The notes beneath the pieces are model-generated. The model was not told the origin of the DNA. It worked only from the letters and a program-made list of their open reading frames with translations, and made no database searches. Of a stretch of 64,000 nt of DNA, positions 15,835-24,967 are shown piece after piece. Made by a program: the position numbers and the translations under genes. Numbering within the stretch: position 1 is the first letter of the stretch; every line of letters begins with the position of its first letter. Source of the stretch: DASWLF01 sp963768765. Its GTDB lineage: Bacteria; Desulfobacterota; Desulfobaccia; Desulfobaccales; 0-14-0-80-60-11. Location of the stretch: positions 24,320-88,319 of the forward strand of contig CAVYJK010000019.1 of the NCBI GenBank assembly GCA_963768765.1. The letters run 5' to 3'.

Positions 15835-18800
15835 ATGCTGAGGCGTCTAGTTATTGCCCTGTTCACCGCCGCCCTCCTCCCGGCCCTGGCGGGCCAGGGC
15901 CGGTGCGGCCTCCTGCCGGACGCCTTCTGGAACTGGGGCGGGACCCAACTCCTTGACTTGGCCCAAAGCAAGATTAACGGCAAAATCACGGCCAGGGAGA
16001 TCTTGGGAAACCCCGTGACGGGCCTCACTTACAAAGATCTGGTCCTCACCGGGCCCCAGGGCCGGGTGCTGCTCCGGGCGGACCGCCTGGAGCTGCGCCT
16101 CTCGGCCCGGTCCCTCACCGCGCTCTATCCGGTCATCGCCAGGCTGGCCCTGGTCAATCCCCACTTCTACCCGGTTCAGGAAGACGGGGGCTGGAACTTC
16201 AGCCGCCTGGCGCCCCCGGCGCCGGAGTCCCCCTCCCAGCCGCCTGGGTTGCTAACCGGGTTTTTCTTGCGGGAAATCGACTTTTCCGGGATCGTGGTGG
16301 AACACGGCGACATCGAACTCACCCGGGACGGCGTGACCCGGCGCTATACCGACCTGGACCTCAAGGCCGCGGTCAACCTTTACCACTGGGGCACTCCCCA
16401 GCGAAAGCTCGATGTCCGGGAGGCCGACCTGGGAGTCACCACCCCCCAGGGGCGGGCCGAACTTAACACCCGCTTCAGCTACAGCCCGGACCTGGCCAGG
16501 ATCGGCTCCCTGGCCCTGAAGCTGGCGGGCCAGCCGGTCCTGGACCTGAAGGGCGAGATCTGCGAACCCCTCAAGGACCTCTCCTGCAAGCTGACGGGGC
16601 GGCTGGGGCCCCTTAAGGGGGAGGCCATCCACGAGTTCTGGACCCGGTGGCCGGCCCCCTGGGACCTGGCCGGGAGGTTCAGCTTCAGCGGCGCCCCCCA
16701 GGGGATGCAGGTGGCCGCGGCCGGCGGGGTGGGAGAGGCCAAGTTTGACCTGAAAGGCCGGCTCGACGCCCGGGCGGCGGCCCCGGTGTTCGGACTGGAC
16801 CTGGACCTGCAGGGCCTGACCACGGCCCAACTCCAGGAGATCCGGGGGCTGGAAGCCCGAAAGATTGAAGGCCTGAGCCCGGTGACCGCCCACCTCTCCC
16901 TTAAAGGCCGGGGACTCCCTTGGAACCCCGAGAAGGTCGAGACCCAGCTTAACCTGGAGCCGTTCCAGTACCGGGAAGTCAAGGTCAAGCTTCTGACGCT
17001 GACCCTCTCCGGCAACGCCCGGAGCCAGGACCTGCACGCCCAGGCGGAGGGCAATTTCGGCGCCCTTACCCTGGACTCCCGGGGCCAGCTCCTGCCGGTG
17101 GGCCAGGCCGGCGCCTCCGGGGATCTCACCCTGAAGATGGCGGAGTTCCAACCGGCCCTTTTGGGGCTGGTCAAAGCCGCGGGTACGACTCTGAGCGGCC
17201 TCTTTGCCGGCAAGTTTCGCCTGCCTCCCGGCTACTCCCTGGCCCAAGCCCAACTGGCGGGCAATCTGGAGGCCAAAGGCCGCCTGGCGGGCCAACCCCT
17301 GGAGAACTTCCGGAGCCGGTTCGCCCTGGAAGGCAAAAAGCTGCATCTCGACGAGGCCAGCCTCCGCCTGGCGGGGGTGTCTGCCACCTTAAAGGGCGAC
17401 CTCACGCCCTCGGGGCTGGATGTTAGATTCACCGCCGAAGTTTCCGGCTCCCGGGGGCTGCCCGTTCCCACGCCGGCGGCCTTCGCCCATCTTGCCGCGG
17501 AAGGCGCGGTCAAGGGCCCCTGGAAAGAACCCCAGGGAAGCCTGACGGCCAGAGGGAAGAAGCTCTCCTTTCAAGGCGTCCACCTGGAGGCGGCCAGTTT
17601 TTCCGCCAACCTCACCGGCTGGCCCCCTCAATCCGGCCAGGTCCAGCTTCAGGGGACCCAGCTCCGCATCGGGGCCGGCGCCTTCTCCCGGGTCAACCTG
17701 TCGGCCCGGGGCGAGGCGGGACGCTGGGCCTTTCAGATGGCCGCCGCCTCTGCCAAGTATCCCCGGCTGCAGCTGACCGGCGCCGCGGACCTGCGGGAGC
17801 GTCCCCTGCTGGTCCTGGTCAACCAGCTTTCCTGGCAGGATCAACGCCTGGCTCTGAAGAACCGCGCCCCCTTCCAGGTGCGCCTCCTGCCCGGGTGGGA
17901 AATCTCTGAGGCCGCGTTTCAGGTGGATGGGGGCCTGGTCACGGTGCAAGGCCTGGTGCGAGGCCAGGAGGTCTCGGGCCGCCTGGAAGTTAAGAATCTG
18001 GAGGCCGGGCTGCTGAGCCCCCCGGGCCTGCCCGCCCAGGGTAAGATCAATGGCAAGCTCACTCTGGCCGGCGCCCCCCGGTCTCCCATCATCAACGGCA
18101 GCCTGTCCCTGGAGTCCGGGAAGATCAGAGACATTCCCCTGCAAACCCTGACCACCACCCTGAGTTATGAGGGCGAGCGGTTGCAACTGGACGGCTACCT
18201 GGAAGAAGGCATCCAGCATTCCCGCCTGACCTGGAAGGGGGCGGTGCCGGTCAGCCTCAGCCTCCTGCCGCTGAAATTCGCCCTGGGCCACCAGGACCTC
18301 TACCTCCGGGTCCAGGGCCAAAAGGCCAACCTTTGCCTGTTGACCTACCTCAGCAAGGAAGTCCAGGGCGCCCAGAGCCCGCTGGACCTCCTGGTGGAGA
18401 TGCGGGGCGACCCGCACCAGCCGCAGGTCTCTGGCTACATCCGCTGGGGCGAGGGCTGCGTGCAGCTGACCCAGGCCGGAACCCCTTACCAACTGGCTCC
18501 CGGTGAAATCCGCCTGCTGGGCGATAAGGTGACGATTCCGGGAATCACCCTCATCAGCGACGGCACCCTGCGCCTGGCCGGGGACCTGGAGTTGGCAGGG
18601 GGCACCGCCGCCCGGCTCCGGGCCCAGGCGGATAACTTCCTGGTGCTGAACCGGGGCGGCAACCAGATCTGGAGCAACGGCCGGGTGGACCTGAGCGGCC
18701 CCTTGAGCGCCCTGGTGGCCACCGGCAGCCTGGTGGTGCCCAAGGCCCAATTCCGGCCCACCTTCTTCCGTTCCCCCCAGGACCCGGACATTGTGCTGGT

Positions 18801-19581
18801 GACCCACAAGCCTAAACCCAAGGAGGCCGGCCCGGCCCCGGCCGTGTACCGCAATATGCGGGTGGATGTGAGCCTTGAGTCCCCGGGCAACGTCTGGCTG
18901 AAGGACCCCGTCGGGCAGGTGGAGCTCACCGGCAAACTCAAAGCCATAAAAAAGCCGGACCAGAAAATGGTCCTGGGCGGCGAGATCCGCGCCCTCAAGG
19001 GCACGGTGGACGTGCAGGAAAGGGAGTTCAAAGTGGAGCGGGCCAGCATGTTTTTGCCCGGCGTCCCTGGCCAACCCATCACCGTGGAAGGCAACGCCAC
19101 CCATAAGATGGATGAGATCACCCTGGTGCTGGCGGTGACCGGCACCGTGACCAACCCTAACATCCGCCTGGAAAGCCAGCCGCCCCTGCCTCCGGCGGAC
19201 GTGCTCTCCTACCTGGTCTTCGGGGCTCCCACCGCCAGCCTCACCAAGGACCAGTACTATGCCCTGGGCGCCCAGACCCTGGGGGTCCTGGGCGGCATCA
19301 CCTCTAAAAAGATCAGCGAGCTCCTGGGGGGCAGCGTCCCCTTCCTGAGCGGCGGCGTCGCGGTGAAAAGCGGCACGGCGGGCGGCCGGGCCACCCTGGG
19401 GGTCGAGAAGAAGATCACCCAGAACGTCAGCGTCTCTTACCAGCGCAACTTCAACGAAGAGCGGGGCCAGTACGAGCGCCAGGTGCACATCGACTACAAG
19501 ATCAACAAAAACTTCAGCGTCGAATCCCAGCTGGGAACCCGCAACTCCGGGGCCGACGTGTTCTTTAACTACGATTTTTGA
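15835..19581 (+). CDS. tamB: Translocation and assembly module protein TamB
   Basis: TamB is a large inner-membrane-anchored periplasmic protein forming a lipid-conducting beta-groove and partnering TamA. The N-terminus has a signal-anchor (RRLVIALFTAALLPALAGQG), followed by about 900 residues of beta-rich AsmA/DUF490-like sequence with repeated LKG-type strands. The conserved C-terminal TamB domain contains GTVDVQEREFKVERASM, PDVLSYLVFG-type ADVLSYLVFG, and YQRNFNEERGQYERQ. Length 1248 is normal. GGGGAG lies 7 bases before ATG 15835. It forms an operon with tamA. Confidence 0.93.
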   Translation: MLRRLVIALFTAALLPALAGQGRCGLLPDAFWNWGGTQLLDLAQSKINGKITAREILGNPVTGLTYKDLVLTGPQGRVLLRADRLELRLSARSLTALYPVIARLALVNPHFYPVQEDGGWNFSRLAPPAPESPSQPPGLLTGFFLREIDFSGIVVEHGDIELTRDGVTRRYTDLDLKAAVNLYHWGTPQRKLDVREADLGVTTPQGRAELNTRFSYSPDLARIGSLALKLAGQPVLDLKGEICEPLKDLSCKLTGRLGPLKGEAIHEFWTRWPAPWDLAGRFSFSGAPQGMQVAAAGGVGEAKFDLKGRLDARAAAPVFGLDLDLQGLTTAQLQEIRGLEARKIEGLSPVTAHLSLKGRGLPWNPEKVETQLNLEPFQYREVKVKLLTLTLSGNARSQDLHAQAEGNFGALTLDSRGQLLPVGQAGASGDLTLKMAEFQPALLGLVKAAGTTLSGLFAGKFRLPPGYSLAQAQLAGNLEAKGRLAGQPLENFRSRFALEGKKLHLDEASLRLAGVSATLKGDLTPSGLDVRFTAEVSGSRGLPVPTPAAFAHLAAEGAVKGPWKEPQGSLTARGKKLSFQGVHLEAASFSANLTGWPPQSGQVQLQGTQLRIGAGAFSRVNLSARGEAGRWAFQMAAASAKYPRLQLTGAADLRERPLLVLVNQLSWQDQRLALKNRAPFQVRLLPGWEISEAAFQVDGGLVTVQGLVRGQEVSGRLEVKNLEAGLLSPPGLPAQGKINGKLTLAGAPRSPIINGSLSLESGKIRDIPLQTLTTTLSYEGERLQLDGYLEEGIQHSRLTWKGAVPVSLSLLPLKFALGHQDLYLRVQGQKANLCLLTYLSKEVQGAQSPLDLLVEMRGDPHQPQVSGYIRWGEGCVQLTQAGTPYQLAPGEIRLLGDKVTIPGITLISDGTLRLAGDLELAGGTAARLRAQADNFLVLNRGGNQIWSNGRVDLSGPLSALVATGSLVVPKAQFRPTFFRSPQDPDIVLVTHKPKPKEAGPAPAVYRNMRVDVSLESPGNVWLKDPVGQVELTGKLKAIKKPDQKMVLGGEIRALKGTVDVQEREFKVERASMFLPGVPGQPITVEGNATHKMDEITLVLAVTGTVTNPNIRLESQPPLPPADVLSYLVFGAPTASLTKDQYYALGAQTLGVLGGITSKKISELLGGSVPFLSGGVAVKSGTAGGRATLGVEKKITQNVSVSYQRNFNEERGQYERQVHIDYKINKNFSVESQLGTRNSGADVFFNYDF

Positions 19582-19718
19582 GAGGTGCGATCTTCACCCC
19601 AATCAAGATTAAACCGGGCCCCATGGCTTGGCCGACCTGGCGCCAGCCGCCGTGGTTTGGAGTGAGACGAAGGTTCATAATTTACGGCAACTACTTAAAC
19701 TTTAAGGGAAAATAGAAT

Positions 19719-20516
19719 ATGGCTCGTATCCTCCGATTTCTGGCCGCAATTACTTTGCTGATCATGTGCTTCTCTTGTCTGACCGCGGTGGCCGAAGATG
19801 AGGTCAGCGTTCCCGTATTGGTCTACCACCGGTTCGGGCCGTCGGTGGCCGACGGGATGACGGTGACCACCGCGGTTTTCGAGTCGCAGCTCAAGTGGCT
19901 CAAGGACAACCAGTACACGGTCATCCCCCTCAGGACCCTGGTGAACTACCTCCGGGGCGAAGGCCCGCCGCCGCCCCCCAAATCGGTGGTGATCACCGCG
20001 GACGACGCTCACAAGACGGTCTATACCGAGATGCTGCCCCTGGTGCGCAAATACGGCATTCCCGTAACCCTGTTCATCTATCCGTCGGCCATTTCCAACG
20101 CCTCCTACGCCATGACCTGGGAGCAGTTGAAAGAAGTGCAGCAAACCGGGCTGTTCGACCTGCAGTCGCACACCTTCTGGCATCCCAATTTCAAGCGGGA
20201 AAAGAAGAAACTCAAGCCCGCCGAATATCAGAAGCTGGTGGACTCCCAGCTTCAAAAGTCCAAGGCCGTGCTGGAAAAACGGCTGAGCACGGTGGACCTG
20301 CTGGCCTGGCCCTTCGGCATCTATGACGACTACCTGGAAAATGAGGCTTCGAAGGCGGGGTACGTGGCGGCCTTCAGCATCGATCGCCGTCATGCGAGAA
20401 AATCCGAAAAGATCATGGCGCTGCCCCGCTACTTGATGGTCAACGGCGACGGCACCAAAAACTTTGCCGCTATCATCACCGGTCGGGCCGAGGAAAAGGG
20501 ACATAAGACCTATTAG
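19719..20516 (+). CDS. Exported polysaccharide deacetylase (CE4)
   Basis: A 265-residue protein with an N-terminal signal sequence (FLAAITLLIMCFSCLTAVA) and a NodB-type fold. The metal motif appears as VVITADDAHKTVY (usually TFDD; here Ala-Asp-Asp), SHTFWHPNF gives the two metal histidines, and LLAWPFGIYDD is the third motif. Family members remove N-acetyl groups from poly-GlcNAc, chitin or peptidoglycan; the PgaB N-terminal domain is a close relative. It stands alone, with AGGG about 11 bases before the start. Substrate unknown. Confidence 0.88.
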   Translation: MARILRFLAAITLLIMCFSCLTAVAEDEVSVPVLVYHRFGPSVADGMTVTTAVFESQLKWLKDNQYTVIPLRTLVNYLRGEGPPPPPKSVVITADDAHKTVYTEMLPLVRKYGIPVTLFIYPSAISNASYAMTWEQLKEVQQTGLFDLQSHTFWHPNFKREKKKLKPAEYQKLVDSQLQKSKAVLEKRLSTVDLLAWPFGIYDDYLENEASKAGYVAAFSIDRRHARKSEKIMALPRYLMVNGDGTKNFAAIITGRAEEKGHKTY

Positions 20517-20622
20517 CTGGGATTAGGGGCTGAATTAGAAGGATGTATCGCCACTAAGGCGGGCGGGGCGGCGGGGCGGCGGAATCACGAAAAACCATCA
20601 TTTTTCAAAGGAGGGGGGAGTA

Positions 20623-20685
20623 ATGGTTAAGAAATTTGGCTTGTTACTGAGTATCGGCGCACTTTTCTTCATTTTCGGCTGCTGA
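20623..20685 (+). CDS. 20-residue lipobox micro-ORF ending right after the cysteine
   Basis: A very strong ribosome site AAAGGAGGGGGG precedes ATG 20623. The ORF encodes a perfect short lipoprotein-like signal, MVKKFGLLLSIGALFFIFGC, and meets TGA immediately after the lipobox cysteine. After that TGA the frame is open for 57 more codons to 20859. A 7-bp hairpin GGGACTG - CGGTCAAG - CAGTCCC begins 11 bases downstream. Options: a tiny lipopeptide, a lipoprotein broken by a stop, or a read-through (selenocysteine) protein. I cannot decide. The rest of the gap 20517-20970 shows no other feature. Confidence 0.45.
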   Translation: MVKKFGLLLSIGALFFIFGC

Positions 20686-20970
20686 TCCGGTGCCAAGGGA
20701 CTGCGGTCAAGCAGTCCCCAGTTTCAGTGCCGGGCGGACTCGCTGGTGAACCACAGTGTGTCCGCTTACCCGGTTGGCCCCGGAAAAATATCGGACTCCG
20801 TACCATGCGGGACTGAAAGAACAGCCTCGGCTATCACGGGCCAAGTCCCCATTAATTGACTCCGGCAGCCTTTTATTACTGTTACTCTTGAGGAAAGAGT
20901 AGGCGGAAAGAATGCTGAGAAAAAATTACTCTGCTCCGGCTGGTAAGGTCGGCAGCCGAGGGAGGAATGC

Positions 20971-22326
20971 ATGAAGAGACTCCGTATGCCCTTACTGATC
21001 CTGATCGGGTTCCTGTTTCTCGCCAGCGCGGCGCAGGCCGCCTATGAGGGCAAGGTCGTGGACGCCCAAACCAAGGAGCCCGTCGAAGGGGCCCTGGTCA
21101 CCCTGGCCGATGAGGTGGCGCACACCGGCAGGGACGGTTATTTCCGCCTCGAATGCATCGGGGAGACGGTCATGCTGCGGGCCCCGGGTTATGCCCGGCG
21201 GGAAATCGCCGTCTCGGAGCTGGGTAACCCCCCCAAGGAGATTGAACTAACCCCCTTCAAGGTGCAGGGGCTTTATCTCACGGTCTACGGCATCGCCAGC
21301 ACCAAACTGCGGAACGCCGCCCTGGAGACTATTAAGACGAACCACCTGAACGCCCTGGTCATCGACGTGAAGGGCGACCGGGGCATCATCCCCTTCAAGG
21401 TGGACATCCCCCTGGCCGAGGAGATCGGCGCCCAGAAGGTGATCCTGGTCAAGGACATGCCAGGCGCCTCATGGCCAGCCTCAAGGAGCAGGGTCTCTAC
21501 CTCATCGCCCGCATCGTGGTCTTCAAGGACGATCCCCTGGCCGCCGCCAAACCGCAGTGGGCCGTCAAAAAGGGCGGCGGGGTATTCCGGGACCGGGAAA
21601 AGCTGCGCTGGGTCGATCCCTTCCGCCGGGAGGTCTGGGATTACAACATCGCCATCGCCAAGGCCGTGGCGGAGTTGGGCTTCGATGAGATTCAGTTCGA
21701 TTACGTCCGCTGTCCCGACACCACGGGGGTGGTGTTTTCGCAGCCGTCCAACCAGGAGACCCGCACCCGGGCCGTCACCGGCTTTCTGAAGGCGGCCCAC
21801 CAGGCGCTGGTGCCCTTACAACGTCATGGTGGCCGCGGATATCTTCGGCTACGTCTTGTGGAACCTGGACGATACCGGCATCGGCCAGAAGATCCACGAG
21901 ACCGTCAATGCCGTGGACGTGGTCTCGCCCATGCTCTATCCCTCCGGTTACCATCTGGGGATTCCCAACTACCGCAATCCGGTGCAGCACCCTTATGAAA
22001 TTGTGGACCTGTCGCTGAAACGGGCCCAGGAGCGCACGGGCGTCTCTCCCCTGCGCTTCCGCCCCTGGCTGCAAGCCTTTCGGGATTACGCCTTCCGTGG
22101 CGGTAATTTCGACGAGCCCAGGATGCGCATCCAGATCAAGGCCGCGGAGGATTTCGGCGCCAGCGGCTGGATGTTCTGGAACCCGCGTAATATCTACCCC
22201 AAGGGGAAGTTCAACGATGTCCACGAGAACCACGACCGCGGGAAAGAGGACAATGGGAAAAAGGAGAGTGGCAGCAGCGACCGCGGGAACCACAACCGGG
22301 ATACCAACGACCGCGGCCAGGAGTAA
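20971..22326 (+). CDS. Exported TIM-barrel glycoside hydrolase-like protein (DUF4015), two frameshifts
   Basis: A signal peptide (LLILIGFLFLASAAQAA) precedes a carboxypeptidase-regulatory-like beta-sandwich (VVDAQTKEPVEGALVTL, GRDGYFRLE). A DUF4015 putative glycosidase barrel follows: NHLNALVIDVKGDRG, FDEIQFDYVRCPD, VMVAADIFGYVLWN, VDVVSPMLYPSGYH and SGWMFWNPRN. The frame breaks twice: near 21461-21467 (one base missing) and at 21816-21817 (one extra T; CCC-TAC-AAC expected). Restored, it is a full-length family member of about 450 residues. The tail is an unusual hydrophilic Asp/Asn/Arg/Gly stretch (DRGNHNRDTNDRGQE). Substrate unknown, probably a cell-surface polysaccharide. Confidence 0.8.
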
Positions 22327-22381
22327 GGCCTGAAGTTGGTAAAAATTTGCCCATCCTGGAGTTAAAGGGAAGAATCACCCG

Positions 22382-24908
22382 ATGGGGCAGCAACTTTCTT
22401 CATCCTTCTGGAGTATTCCCTCAACTGCTCTGCTGGAGCAGCTGGAGACCACCTCCCAGGGCCTGAGCCAGGATGAAGCCGGGCGGCGGTTGGCATTGTA
22501 CGGCGCCAATCTTCTGCGTCCGAAGAAGCGCACCGACTCCTTGACCTTGCTGCTGTCGCAATACAAGAGCCCGATCATCCTCATCCTCCTGTTCGCTTGC
22601 GGATTATCTTTTGCCCTCCGAAACCACACCGATGCCCTGATTATCCTGGCAATTTTACTGGCCAGCGGCCTTCTCGGCTTCTGGCAGGAGCGGGGCGCCA
22701 CCAACGCGGTGACCAAGTTGTTGGCCATCGTGCAGATCAAGGGAACGGTTAAGCGCCAGGGTGAACCGGAGGAAATTCCTCTGGAAGAAATAGTCCCGGG
22801 TGATCTGATTATCCTCAATGCCGGCGATATCATCCCGGGAGACGCCCTCATCCTCGAATCAAAGGATCTATTTGTGGATGAAGCCACCTTGACGGGAGAA
22901 ACCTTTCCGGTGGAGAAAACGGCGGGGGTCTTGCCCCCCGAGACGCCCCTCAGCCACAGGACCAACGTTCTTTTTATGGGCACCCACGTGGTCAGTGGCA
23001 CTGCCACCGCACTGGTGGTTTTGACCGGGAGTGAAACCGAGTTCGGCAAGGTTTCCGGGCAGCTGAAACTCCGGGCGCCGGAGACTGAATTTGAACGGGG
23101 AGTCAAGCAGTTTGGCTACTTCCTCATGGAAGTAACCTTGCTGCTGGTAATAGCCATCTTCGCAATTAACGTCTATCTGGCCCGTCCGGTCCTGGAGGCC
23201 TTTCTCTTCTCCCTGGCCCTGGCGGTGGGGCTTACTCCCCAATTGCTGCCGGCCATCATCAGCATTAATCTGGCCATGGGCGCCAAACGCATGGCCCTGC
23301 ATAAGGTGATCGTCAAGAGGCTGGCCTCCATTGAAAACTTCGGGTCCATGAATGTGCTCTGTGCGGATAAGACGGGCACCCTCACCGCGGGCTTGGTGGA
23401 GGTACATTCCGCCCTGGACCTGGATGGTCAGGAAGCGGCCAAAGTCCTGCTTTATGCTTACCTGAATTCATTATATGAGACCGGCTTTGCCAATCCCATC
23501 GATCAAGCGATCCGGCGCTATTGCTGTCCCGAGGTCTCCGGCTACCGGAAGTTGGACGAAGTGCCTTATGACTTTATTCGCAAGAGATTGAGTGTCTTGG
23601 TGGCCAAGGATGACGACCACCTGATGATCATGAAAGGGGCCCTTCGTAATGTGCTGGCGGTCTGTGCCACGGCGGAGACTTCCCGGGGCGAGATCGTGGG
23701 GTTGGATACGGTGCAAGAGGAAATCCAGAAAAATTTTGCCGGATTTAGCGAGCAGGGCCTGCGCACCCTGGGGATTGCGTACCGCCATATGGGAGCAGCC
23801 GCGGCCATCGGCAAGAACGAAGAAACCGGTTTGACCTTCCTGGGATTCTTGTTGCTCTACGATCCGCCCAAGCCAGGGGTCGCCGAAACCATTAAAGAGA
23901 TGAAACGCCTGGGTGTGTCCCTGAAAATTATCACGGGGGATAACTCCATCGTGGCTGCCAATGTGGGCCGGCAGGTAGGGTTCTTAAACCCTCACCTGCT
24001 CACCGGGCCCGAACTCAACCGCATAAGTGACGCCGCGCTGTTAAAGAAGGTGCAGCTAACCGGGATCTTTGCAGAGGTGGAGCCCAATCAGAAGGAGCGC
24101 ATCATCTTCGCCCTGCGGAAGGCTGGAAATGTGGTGGGGTTCATGGGAGACGGGATTAACGATGCCTCAGCCCTCCACGCCGCCGATGTCTCCATCTCCG
24201 TGGACAGCGCCGTGGATGTGGCCAAGGAGGCCGCCGATATCGTGCTCTTGGAAAAAGACCTGGGGGTCCTGGTGCAGGGGGTGCAGGAAGGCAGGATGAC
24301 CTTCGCCAATACCCTCAAATACGTCTTCATGGCCACCAGTGCCAACTTCGGTAATATGTTCAGCATGGCCGGGGCTTCCCTCTTTCTTTCCTTTCTTCCC
24401 CTGCTGCCCAAGCAAATCCTGCTCACCAATCTGTTGACGGATTTTCCGGAAATGACCATCGCCACCGACTCGGTGGACCGCGAACTGGTGGAGAAACCCC
24501 GGCGCTGGGACCTCAAGTTTATTCGCAAATTTATGATTACCTTCGGGATTGTCAGCTCAGTCTTTGACTACCTCACTTTCGGAGCGCTGCTGCTCATCCT
24601 TAATGCCACTACGGAGCAATTCAGGACCGGTTGGTTTCAAGAGTCGGTTATTTCTGCGGCGGTGATCGTCCTGGTGATTCGCAGCCGCCAACCGTTTTTT
24701 AAAAGCATGCCGGGGAGATATTTACTGGGAACGACTCTGTTGGTGGTCGGGGTGACGGTTATCTTTCCTTACACCCCCTTGGCGGTGCTTTTTAATTTCC
24801 AACCGCTGCCGCGTGGAATTTCTCCTGATGATCGGCTTGATTTTAATTCTTTACATCACCGCCGCAGAAGTGGTGAAGCGGGTCTTTTACCGTCGGCTGC
24901 GATCGTGA
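22382..24908 (+). CDS. mgtA: Magnesium-transporting P-type ATPase (MgtA type), late frameshift
   Basis: A P3B-type ATPase of the inner membrane, which couples ATP hydrolysis to Mg2+ uptake. Visible: the N-terminal cation-ATPase segment (GLSQDEAGRRLALYG), actuator motif EATLTGETFPVEK, phosphorylation site CADKTGTLTAG (Asp near residue 330), KGALRNVL, hinge FMGDGINDASALHAADVSISVD, and the MgtA-like FGNMFSMAGAS and LLTNLLTDFPEM. A single extra base near 24809-24812 throws the last helix out of frame. The other frame gives EFLLMIGLILILYITAAEVV and ends at 24908, matching the family; the original frame runs to 24940 with unrelated sequence. Ion specificity is inferred from family. Confidence 0.87.
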
Positions 24909-24967
24909 ACGTCGGGCTCTGTCAGGGAAATCAGGTGTAAAAAAATTGCTTAACTGCATGCTCAAGG

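Noticed and set aside
17389..19488. 699-codon open frame on the minus strand opposite tamB
   Set aside because: A shadow of a GC-rich gene; composition is low-complexity, no domains, and tamB is intact on the other strand. The same holds for long antisense frames opposite gyrA (37828-39723), pfkA (39782-41689), the EndoQ-UvrD gene and the kinase.
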